A DNA stretch of 8,805 nt from Pseudomonadota bacterium (lineage in GTDB: Bacteria; Pseudomonadota; Gammaproteobacteria; Xanthomonadales; Rhodanobacteraceae): contig JAJZGE010000044.1 in the NCBI GenBank assembly GCA_021798675.1, positions 1-8,805 of the forward strand, written 5' to 3'. The notes beneath the pieces are model-generated. The model did not search any database. It saw only the letters and a program-made list of their open reading frames with translations, and was not told the origin of the DNA. Below, one piece after another: positions 1 to 4,859 of the stretch. The position numbers and the translations under genes are program-made. Every line of letters begins with the position of its first letter. The first letter of the stretch is position 1.

Positions 1-1126
1 CGCATCGCTGGCCAACACCACCATCGGCACCGTCAGCACCCTGAGCAATGCCCAGCCGGGCAACTACGCCCTGAATGTGACGCAGCTGGCCACGGTGCAG
101 CAACGCACCAGCACGGCCTATGCCGGCACCGCCGCGATCGGCAGCGGCACGCTGAATATCGCGGTGGGCAGCAGCAGCGTCAGCGTCAACGTCTCCTCCA
201 CCGCCACCCTGCAGGACATTGCCACGGCGATCAATGGCGCCTCGGGCAACCCCGGGGTGACGGCCACGGTGATCAACGGCACCGGCGGCTCGCAGCTGTT
301 GCTGAGCTCCAACAAGACCGGCATCGCCAATGGCTTCACGATCAGCGCCGCCAGTGGCAGCAGCGCCGGCCTCGCAAGCCTGGCGACCACCTTGAATACG
401 GCGGGCAGCAGCGAAGCCAAGGATGCGCAGCTGACGCTCAACGGCATCGCCGTCGACAGCGCCAGCAATGCGGTCAGCGGCGCCATCGGCGGCGTGACGG
501 TGAACCTGGCCGCGCTGGGCAGCACCACCCTCAACGTGACACAGGACACCAGCAGCACGGCGACCGCCATTCAGGCTTTCGTGACCGCCTATAACAGTTA
601 CGTCAGCTCGGTCGGCTCGCTGTCCAGCTACAACGCCAGCACCCAGGTGTCCGGTCCCTTGCTGGGGGATTCCACCCTCAATTCGGTGCAGAGCCAGATT
701 TCCGCTGCCCTCAGCAAGAGTGTTCCCGGCAACAGCATCGGCTCGCTGGCCAGCCTCGGCATCACCCGGCAGGCCGACGGCACGCTGGCCCTGAACTCGA
801 CCACGCTGAACAGCGCGCTCAGCGCGAATCCCGCGGCGGTACAGGATCTCTTCTCCGGCACCAGCGGTTACGCGACGAATCTCAATGCCGTCCTGGGCAT
901 CTTCACCTCCAGCACCGGAATCATCGCGACCCGTCAGCAGAGCATCACCAGCAGTCTGAGCCAGCTTTCGACCCAGCAGACGGCGCTGAACGCACGCATG
1001 GCGGTCTATCAGCAGCAGTTGCAGGCGCAATACACCCGCCTCGACACCTTGATGTCCAGCCTGAACAACACCAGCAGTTTTCTGACGGCCATGCTGGCCC
1101 AGTTGAGCAACCCGTCAAAGCCTTGA
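1..1126 (+). CDS. fliD: Flagellar filament cap protein FliD (HAP2), 5'-truncated by the window edge
   Basis: FliD forms the cap at the distal end of the filament and guides flagellin polymerisation outside the cell. The reading frame is open from base 2 and gives 374 codons up to the TGA at 1124-1126. The GTG at 77 is an internal valine, not a start. The visible part covers the later FliD_N region and the whole FliD_C region. It has a Ser/Thr/Ala/Gly-rich outer domain, including the typical NPGVTATVINGTGGSQLLLSS stretch at about 251-313, then GPLLGDSTLNSVQ and LGITRQADGTLALN. It ends in a long Gln-rich helical coiled coil (about 915-1110) like other axial proteins. Cys and Trp are absent, which is common for secreted axial subunits. 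Roughly the first 60-100 residues lie outside the window. fliS follows 17 bases later. The family assignment is secure. Confidence 0.95.
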   Translation, partial: ASLANTTIGTVSTLSNAQPGNYALNVTQLATVQQRTSTAYAGTAAIGSGTLNIAVGSSSVSVNVSSTATLQDIATAINGASGNPGVTATVINGTGGSQLLLSSNKTGIANGFTISAASGSSAGLASLATTLNTAGSSEAKDAQLTLNGIAVDSASNAVSGAIGGVTVNLAALGSTTLNVTQDTSSTATAIQAFVTAYNSYVSSVGSLSSYNASTQVSGPLLGDSTLNSVQSQISAALSKSVPGNSIGSLASLGITRQADGTLALNSTTLNSALSANPAAVQDLFSGTSGYATNLNAVLGIFTSSTGIIATRQQSITSSLSQLSTQQTALNARMAVYQQQLQAQYTRLDTLMSSLNNTSSFLTAMLAQLSNPSKP

Positions 1127-1143
1127 TCTGACAGGAGACCGAC

Positions 1144-1575
1144 ATGACCAACGGATACATGCGCAAAGCCAGCGCGATCTACCAGCAGAACAGTGCGCGC
1201 GGAAGCGTGGAAGGTGCCGACGCGCATCAGTTGATCGGCATGCTGCTGGATGGCGCCATCGACCGGATCAACCAGGCGCGCGGGCACATGACCCACGGCA
1301 ACGTGGCGGGCAAGGGTCGCTGCATCACGGGCGCGCTCGCGATTGTCGGCGAACTGCGCGACAGCCTGGATCACAAGGTGGATCGCAACCTCAGCCAGCG
1401 GCTGGATGCGCTCTATCAATATGTGACGGGCATTCTGCTGCAGGCGCAATTGAACAACGATCCGGCCGGGCTGGACGAGGCCGTCAGCCTGCTCACGCCG
1501 ATCCGTGACGGCTGGCAGGCAATACGCAGCACCCATGTGTCGCGTCCGCAGCTGGCATCGGGTGCCGTGCGGTGA
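1144..1575 (+). CDS. fliS: Flagellin export chaperone FliS
   Basis: This 143-residue cytoplasmic protein matches the usual FliS length (about 125-145). FliS binds the C-terminal helices of newly made flagellin, prevents premature polymerisation and delivers it to the export gate. The FliS fold is visible as a helical bundle. It begins with the Y-x-x-x-S motif near residue 14, and contains ADAHQLIGMLLDGAIDRINQAR (about 28-49), then GELRDSLD and a C-terminal amphipathic helix ending LLTPIRDGWQAI. The ATG at 1144 has a good Shine-Dalgarno sequence, AGGAG at 1133-1137, six bases upstream. It lies between fliD and the fliT-like gene, the usual fliD-fliS-fliT order, and its stop codon overlaps the next start. 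Probably co-transcribed with fliD. Confidence 0.95.
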   Translation: MTNGYMRKASAIYQQNSARGSVEGADAHQLIGMLLDGAIDRINQARGHMTHGNVAGKGRCITGALAIVGELRDSLDHKVDRNLSQRLDALYQYVTGILLQAQLNNDPAGLDEAVSLLTPIRDGWQAIRSTHVSRPQLASGAVR

Positions 1576-1877
1576 GCGACCGCGTGCCAGACCATCTGGA
1601 GCGCGCCATGTGGGTGAGTGCGCAGATGCTGGAGGCGGCCGAAACAGGCAATTGGGCGGGCGTGGTCGCGCTGCGGCTGGAGTACCAGGATCTGCTGCGG
1701 CGCGAGCATCCGGCGAACGAAGCGACCCGTCAGGCGCTGCTTGTGCTGCAGCAGCAGAATCAGGACTTGCTGGAGCTGGCCGGTCACGCGCGCGCGGGCA
1801 TGGCGCGGGAGCTGGGTCAGCATCGCCAGACGCATCGTGCGTTGAATGCCTACCTGGTGTCCGCTGGCACGCCTTGA
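1572..1877 (+). CDS. fliT: FliT-like flagellar chaperone (short, divergent)
   Basis: This 101-residue, almost entirely helical protein starts with a GTG at 1572 that overlaps the fliS stop (GTGA, 4-base overlap), so the two are probably translationally coupled. Motifs such as WVSAQMLEAAETGNWAGVVAL (residues 14-34) and a Gln/Leu-rich second helix (LLVLQQQNQDLLEL) resemble the short FliT-like proteins that follow fliS in gammaproteobacteria. FliT chaperones FliD and in enterics also binds FlhDC and FliI. No FlhDC-type role is implied here, because the cluster is governed by FleQ. FliT sequences are poorly conserved, so the call rests on position, size, helix content and partial similarity. No separate Shine-Dalgarno sequence is evident. 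The product could be labelled a hypothetical flagellar protein by strict criteria. Confidence 0.72.
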   Translation: MSDRVPDHLERAMWVSAQMLEAAETGNWAGVVALRLEYQDLLRREHPANEATRQALLVLQQQNQDLLELAGHARAGMARELGQHRQTHRALNAYLVSAGTP

Positions 1878-1887
1878 ACAGGCGCCG

Positions 1888-1905
1888 GGCGACAGCCGTG
1901 TCGCC
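1888..1905 (+). other. GC-rich hairpin just after fliT
   Basis: A perfect 7-base inverted repeat, GGCGACA (1888-1894) and TGTCGCC (1899-1905), is separated by the 4-base loop GCCG and begins 11 bases after the fliT stop. It is not followed by a T-run, so it is not a standard intrinsic terminator. It could be an RNA-stabilising or weak attenuating hairpin at the end of the fliD-fliS-fliT message. The rest of the 155-base gap (1878-2032) shows no gene and no convincing promoter. Confidence 0.4.
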
Positions 1906-2032
1906 GAAGCATGGCTTGCCGCTATCGTACGAGGATGATGCACCGCCGGTTTCAGGGTGCCCGGCCAGGCGCTTGCTGCCGTCGTGGTCGACTCGACAGC
2001 AGCGCGTGGATCATGTGCAAGGCGGATATCTC

Positions 2033-2587
2033 ATGCAAGACCAGGCGTGGCAGGCATTTTCCGGGCGGGTGAGCTGCGAAGGCCAATGGCACTTCGACTG
2101 CGTGCCGATCGAATGGCCGTTGCCGGCCATCGAGACCAGTCGCCTCGCCGAGCGCAATGCGAACACGCTGGCGGTGATGGCGGCCCTCGAGGAGCGGCGC
2201 GCCGAACAGGCTGAGGACGATAGCCCGCTGGCGCAGGAAATGCTGCGGATGGACGCCAAGCTCAACGCGCTGATCGACATCGTCAACCAGCTGCTGGTGC
2301 CAGTCAGTTCGCTGCCGTCGCGGCAGCCGCTGCGCTTCAATGCGGTCGGCGCGATTCTGCCTGCGGCACTGGTTCCGCCCGGCGAGGCGTTTCTGCTGCG
2401 CCTGCGTTTTGACACGTGCCTCAGTCTGCCACTGGAGCTGGTGGCGCGACCGGAAAAACCATTGGACGAAAGTCGGATATTCGCGCTGTTCGCGCCGCTG
2501 GGCGACGCGCTGGGTGACGCAATCGAACGGCTGGTTTTTCGCCATCACCGACGCAAAGTGGCAGTGGCGCGTCAGTTGACAATTTGA
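2033..2587 (+). CDS. Divergent PilZ-domain protein with heptad-repeat helix
   Basis: This 184-residue protein has no signal peptide or membrane segment, so it is cytoplasmic. The ATG at 2033 follows AAGGCGG (2019-2025) by seven bases. An in-frame GTG at 2015 and a longer open frame running back through fliT and fliS lack support. Residues 1-30 and 95-180 look like PilZ beta-barrel strands (for example ILPAALVPPGEAFLLRLRF). Between them are two helices, about 37-60 and 66-88. The second has a clean a/d heptad pattern (L66, M70, M73, L77, L80, V84, L87). This architecture recalls the tetrameric coiled-coil PilZ proteins of xanthomonads (XC6012 type, from memory). The D/NxSxxG c-di-GMP motif position reads FNAVGA (102-107), so ligand binding is doubtful. 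Its place between fliT and fleQ matches the PilZ gene of Xanthomonas flagellar clusters. The exact function is unknown; a role in motility or regulation is inferred. Confidence 0.8.
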   Translation: MQDQAWQAFSGRVSCEGQWHFDCVPIEWPLPAIETSRLAERNANTLAVMAALEERRAEQAEDDSPLAQEMLRMDAKLNALIDIVNQLLVPVSSLPSRQPLRFNAVGAILPAALVPPGEAFLLRLRFDTCLSLPLELVARPEKPLDESRIFALFAPLGDALGDAIERLVFRHHRRKVAVARQLTI

Positions 2588-2604
2588 TCTGTTCGTGAGC
2601 GCCA

Positions 2605-2628
2605 CAGACCTCGTGTGATGCAGTTCAC
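2605..2628 (+). repeat. Direct repeat copy 1 (24 bases)
   Basis: This 24-base segment is repeated exactly at 2649-2672, a start-to-start distance of 44 bases. The core is CTCGTGTGATGCAGTTCAC. Similarity extends upstream, because TTCGTG occurs at 2592-2597 before copy 1 and at 2633-2638 before copy 2 with a 3-base offset. This suggests a tandem duplication of a roughly 40-base unit with a small later indel. Confidence 0.9.
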
Positions 2629-2629
2629 G
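2614..2629 (+). promoter_or_regulatory. CRP/Clp-like binding site 1
   Basis: TGTGATGCAGTTCACG is the CRP-family half-site pair TGTGA-N6-TCACA with one mismatch in the last base. The centre is at 2621.5, about 34 bases after the PilZ stop codon and 377 bases before fleQ. In Xanthomonas the CRP-family regulator Clp recognises essentially the E. coli CRP consensus and its DNA binding is inhibited by c-di-GMP. Assignment to Clp here is an inference from the site and the likely lineage. Confidence 0.6.
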
Positions 2630-2648
2630 CTCTTCGTGGTGACGCCCG

Positions 2649-2672
2649 CAGACCTCGTGTGATGCAGTTCAC
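2649..2672 (+). repeat. Direct repeat copy 2 (24 bases)
   Basis: Exact second copy of the 24 bases at 2605-2628. The flanks diverge immediately on both sides (G before instead of A; A after instead of G). The change on the right turns the contained palindrome into a perfect CRP-type site. Confidence 0.9.
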
Positions 2673-2673
2673 A
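2658..2673 (+). promoter_or_regulatory. CRP/Clp-like binding site 2 (perfect half-sites)
   Basis: TGTGATGCAGTTCACA matches the CRP-family TGTGA-N6-TCACA consensus in all ten defined bases and is followed by TT, as in the extended consensus. The centre is at 2665.5, 44 bases from site 1 (about four helical turns, so roughly the same DNA face). Activation of fleQ from a class II position would place the transcription start near 2707, but no good -10 box is visible there. Repression is therefore equally possible. Confidence 0.7.
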
Positions 2674-2838
2674 TTGCCGAAAATTAGCGTGACGTGGACG
2701 TGAAACCGACGCCGCACATGCCATGCCGGTTGCCCGCTGCGCGAGTGCCGACAATGCGCCTGCAACTTCATGCAGTTACGCGATAGGCCCGGCACCAACC
2801 CCTTGCCGCGAATACGTGCATGCGCTGGTCAGCAAACC

Positions 2839-2871
2839 GGCGGCTGACGTTTTACTGGCGCTGCAGCCGTC
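2839..2871 (+). other. Possible stem-loop in the fleQ leader
   Basis: GGCGGCTG (2839-2846) can pair with CAGCCGTC (2864-2871), eight pairs including one G-U, around a 17-base loop. GTTTT in the loop (2849-2853) is also complementary to AAAAC directly after the stem (2872-2876). It is too far from the fleQ start to hide the ribosome site directly. May be chance in GC-rich DNA. Confidence 0.25.
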
Positions 2872-2987
2872 AAAACTGGCCTCCTTCTTGCCTCCCTCCT
2901 GATCAAGCCGGTGACGGAAAGCCGGCACGATGAGGACAGACCTGCAGGAAGCATGGGTCTGGTCGCAGTGCAACAGCGGCGTGCAGC

Positions 2988-2992
2988 AGGGG
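2988..2992 (+). promoter_or_regulatory. Shine-Dalgarno sequence that sets the fleQ start
   Basis: AGGGG lies six bases before the ATG at 2999. The alternative in-frame ATG at 2930 has only a weak GGAAAG-like sequence, and would add 23 residues unlike any FleQ N-terminus that I know. Confidence 0.7.
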
Positions 2993-2998
2993 CATGTA

Positions 2999-4426
2999 AT
3001 GCTAAGAATCAATTTCCTGGTCATTGAATCGGACCAGAGGCGGGCAGACTCAATCATTTCAGCGTTGTACTTCCTGGGATATCGACCCCAGCACGGAGTG
3101 GATTGCGACAGCACGAGCGAAGCCACCCACTGCTGGCGCGGGGTATACATCGGCGGCATTGACGACATGGTCGAGGCAGAGCGCCAGTTCGCCCTGCTGG
3201 GTCCGGCGGCGACACAGATTCCGCTGCTGCTGGCCGCCGACTCTGCCTGGGCCGAGCGCTTCAGCTCAGCATCGGCGCCGTTTGCCGGCCGGGTGACCGA
3301 AATCGAGTTCCCCTTGCGTTACGAACAGTTGGCCGAGGCCCTGCGCGCCGTCCAGATGCGCTCGCTCGGAAGCCAGTCCGGCAGCGCGCGCTTTGTCGGC
3401 CAGTCCGCACCGATGGCTCGGGTCAATACCCTGATTCGCCGGGTGGCGCCGTTCGATTCGAGCGTGCTGGTGCTGGGTGAATCGGGTACCGGCAAGGAGA
3501 TGGTGGCGCGCGCCATTCACGAGTGCTCGCCGCGCTGCGAGAAGCCGTTTGTCGCCATCAACTGCGGGGCGATTCCGGCCGAGCTGCTGGAAAGCGAGCT
3601 GTTTGGCCACGAGAAGGGTGCGTTCACCGGCGCGATCAGTGCGCGCAAGGGGCGCTTCGAGATGGCCGAGGGCGGCACGCTGTTTCTCGACGAGATCGGT
3701 GACATGAGCCTGCCGATGCAGGTGAAGCTGCTGCGCGTGCTGCAGGAGCGCGTGTACGAACGGGTGGGCGGCAATCACAGTCAGCGTTGCGACGTGCGCA
3801 TCATCGCCGCGACCCACCGCAATCTGGAACAGTCGATTGCGCACAACCAGTTCCGCGAGGATCTCTACTACCGCCTCAGCGTGTTTCCGCTGGAGTTGCC
3901 GTCGTTGCACGAGCGGATGGAGGATTTTCCGGTGCTGGTGTCCGAGTTCAACAAGCGGCTGGGACGCCGCGGCCTGGGCGCGGTGCGTTTCAGCGATGGC
4001 GCGCTGCAGGCGCTGCGCGCCTACCCGTGGCCGGGCAACGTGCGCGAACTGTCCAACCTGGTCGAGCGCATGGCCATTCTGTATCCGCACGGCGAAGTGC
4101 GCGCCAGTGACCTGCCGGAGAAATACCGTAGCTGGATGGTCAGTGATGAAGTGCGTGGCGGGGCGCTGCTGACGCAGATGGAAGATCGTGCGCTGTCGGT
4201 GCTGGAGCACAGCATGCCGACGATTCCTGGCAGGCCGGATCTGCTGCCGGAAGACGGTCTGGATCTGAAGGATCACCTGGCCGATATCGAAGTGGGGATG
4301 ATCCGGCAGGCGCTCGATGCGACCGGCGGCGTGGTGGCGCATGCCGCCCGGCTGCTGCGGATGCAGCGCACCACGCTGGTGGAAAAGCTGCGCAAGTACG
4401 GCCTGCAGAACGGCTTGGCGGCCTAG
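2999..4426 (+). CDS. fleQ: Sigma-54-dependent flagellar master activator FleQ
   Basis: FleQ is a bacterial enhancer-binding protein that remodels the RpoN-RNA polymerase complex at flagellar promoters. The 475-residue product starts [10 protein letters not shown], like other FleQ proteins. Residues 1-120 form a degenerate receiver domain with no clear phosphoacceptor Asp, as is known for FleQ. The AAA+ domain (about 131-370) has Walker A GESGTGKE (160-167), the sigma-54 contact loop GAFTGA (207-212), Walker [11 protein letters not shown] (225-234), the arginine-finger region FREDLYYRL (285-293) and sensor [10 protein letters not shown] (344-351). A Fis-type helix-turn-helix (about 433-470, ending [13 protein letters not shown]) binds DNA. 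Of the P. aeruginosa c-di-GMP pocket motifs, ExxxR is kept (E316, R320), KExxxRN reads KEMVARA, and LFRS is not cleanly present. A sigma-54 promoter starts right after the stop, consistent with FleQ activating the fliE operon. Confidence 0.96.
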   Translation: MLRINFLVIESDQRRADSIISALYFLGYRPQHGVDCDSTSEATHCWRGVYIGGIDDMVEAERQFALLGPAATQIPLLLAADSAWAERFSSASAPFAGRVTEIEFPLRYEQLAEALRAVQMRSLGSQSGSARFVGQSAPMARVNTLIRRVAPFDSSVLVLGESGTGKEMVARAIHECSPRCEKPFVAINCGAIPAELLESELFGHEKGAFTGAISARKGRFEMAEGGTLFLDEIGDMSLPMQVKLLRVLQERVYERVGGNHSQRCDVRIIAATHRNLEQSIAHNQFREDLYYRLSVFPLELPSLHERMEDFPVLVSEFNKRLGRRGLGAVRFSDGALQALRAYPWPGNVRELSNLVERMAILYPHGEVRASDLPEKYRSWMVSDEVRGGALLTQMEDRALSVLEHSMPTIPGRPDLLPEDGLDLKDHLADIEVGMIRQALDATGGVVAHAARLLRMQRTTLVEKLRKYGLQNGLAA

Positions 4427-4442
4427 TGGCACGGCTTGTGCA
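4427..4442 (+). promoter_or_regulatory. Sigma-54 (RpoN) promoter of the fliE operon
   Basis: TGGCACGGCTTGTGCA matches the RpoN consensus TGGCACG-N4-TTGCA at 11 of 12 defined positions. GG (4428-4429, -24 element) and GC (4440-4441, -12 element) are separated by exactly ten bases. The predicted transcription start is near 4453, leaving a leader of about 29 bases before fliE. It begins at the base after the fleQ stop codon (TAG, 4424-4426). Any FleQ enhancer sites would therefore lie inside the 3' part of fleQ or within the fliE leader. Confidence 0.88.
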
Positions 4443-4481
4443 GTCTGCTCCGTGTCCACCGTCATGTGCTGGAAATCCGTC

Positions 4482-4811
4482 ATGAGTCAGATCGACGTCA
4501 ACAATCTGCTGTCCCAGATACGCCAGATGGGCGCCATCGCGCGCACGCCTGAAACGGCCTTCGCGGCGGCGCCCGCCGCCAGCGGGCAAGCCGACTTCTC
4601 CGCGCTGCTGAAGCGCTCGATCGCCGCGGTGGGGCAGACCCAGATGGAAGCTGGCCGCATGGCGGCGAGTTTCGAGCGCGGTGATCCCGGGGCGGATCTG
4701 GGACGCACGATGATTGCGGTGCAGAAGGCTGATCTGTCGCTGCGAACGATGGTGCAGGTGAGCAACAAGCTGGTCGATGCGTACAAGGAAATCATGAACA
4801 TGCCGGTCTGA
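4482..4811 (+). CDS. fliE: Flagellar hook-basal body protein FliE (MS ring-rod junction)
   Basis: FliE joins the MS ring to the proximal rod and is one of the first proteins exported through the flagellar type III gate. The product has 109 residues, normal for the family. The family signature fills the C-terminal half: DFSALLKRSIAAVGQTQ, then ADLSLRTMVQVSNKLVDAYKEIMNMPV at about 83-109, which ends at the C-terminus as in other FliE proteins. The ATG at 4482 is preceded by GGAAA (4471-4475) six bases upstream. An in-frame ATG at 4464 would add six residues but lacks a Shine-Dalgarno sequence. It is the first gene after the sigma-54 promoter and lies 48 bases before fliF. Confidence 0.95.
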   Translation: MSQIDVNNLLSQIRQMGAIARTPETAFAAAPAASGQADFSALLKRSIAAVGQTQMEAGRMAASFERGDPGADLGRTMIAVQKADLSLRTMVQVSNKLVDAYKEIMNMPV

Positions 4812-4859
4812 TGGCTGCGGCATCGAGCTCCATTTCACCCCTAGACAACGAGCAACCCC

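Larger units (their letters stand above)
2588..2998 (+). other. 411-base regulatory region between the PilZ gene and fleQ
   Basis: I see no protein-coding gene here. The left part (2592-2675) holds a tandem duplication carrying two CRP/Clp-like palindromes. The middle and right parts (2676-2998) contain one possible stem-loop (2839-2871), a pyrimidine-rich patch near 2880-2900 and the fleQ Shine-Dalgarno sequence. No convincing sigma-70 -10 box, sigma-54 promoter with correct spacing, or FliA (sigma-28) promoter was found. In Xanthomonas this position is occupied by rpoN2 and an additional gene; no remnant of either is recognisable here. Confidence 0.7.

Noticed and set aside
1865..1880. Sigma-54-like TGGCACG at the end of fliT, 13 of 16 bases like the fliE promoter
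   Set aside because: The -12 element lacks the GC dinucleotide (AC at 1878-1879) and the -24 bases are coding codons of fliT; similar GGCAC strings recur by chance in this GC-rich DNA.
1505..2032. In-frame upstream extension of the PilZ gene through fliT and fliS
   Set aside because: It would overlap two well-supported genes, its translation is an Arg/Ala/Gly-rich off-frame product, and a good ribosome site precedes the ATG at 2033.
2576..2581. Perfect -35 box TTGACA at the end of the PilZ gene
   Set aside because: No -10-like hexamer occurs 16-18 bases downstream, where the sequence is GC-rich.
2605..2672. CRISPR array
   Set aside because: Only two repeat units with a 20-base interval, a duplicated flank and an internal CRP palindrome; this fits a tandem operator duplication.
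2618..2703. Two tiny ORFs (14 and 13 codons, both beginning MQFTL) joined by an overlapping TGATG, as leader peptides
   Set aside because: Their shared start is a by-product of the 24-base repeat, and neither has a Shine-Dalgarno sequence.
2776..2790. FliA (sigma-28) promoter at GCGATAGG
   Set aside because: No TAAA-like -35 element at the proper distance upstream, and the match to GCCGATAA is poor.
2791..2806. GGCAC...TTGC in the fleQ upstream region as a sigma-54 promoter
   Set aside because: The GG to GC spacing is 12 bases instead of the required 10.
2924..2937. GGCACG-type -24 element just before fleQ
   Set aside because: Ten bases after GG the sequence is AC, not GC, so there is no -12 element.
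2930..2998. fleQ starting at the ATG at 2930
   Set aside because: The added 23 residues do not resemble FleQ and the Shine-Dalgarno sequence is poorer than that before 2999.
3266..4483. Long antisense open frame across fleQ (405 codons), and similar ones at 4140-5345 and 5400-6467
   Set aside because: His/Arg/Gln-rich translations with no recognisable domains; they mirror the high GC at third codon positions of the sense genes.
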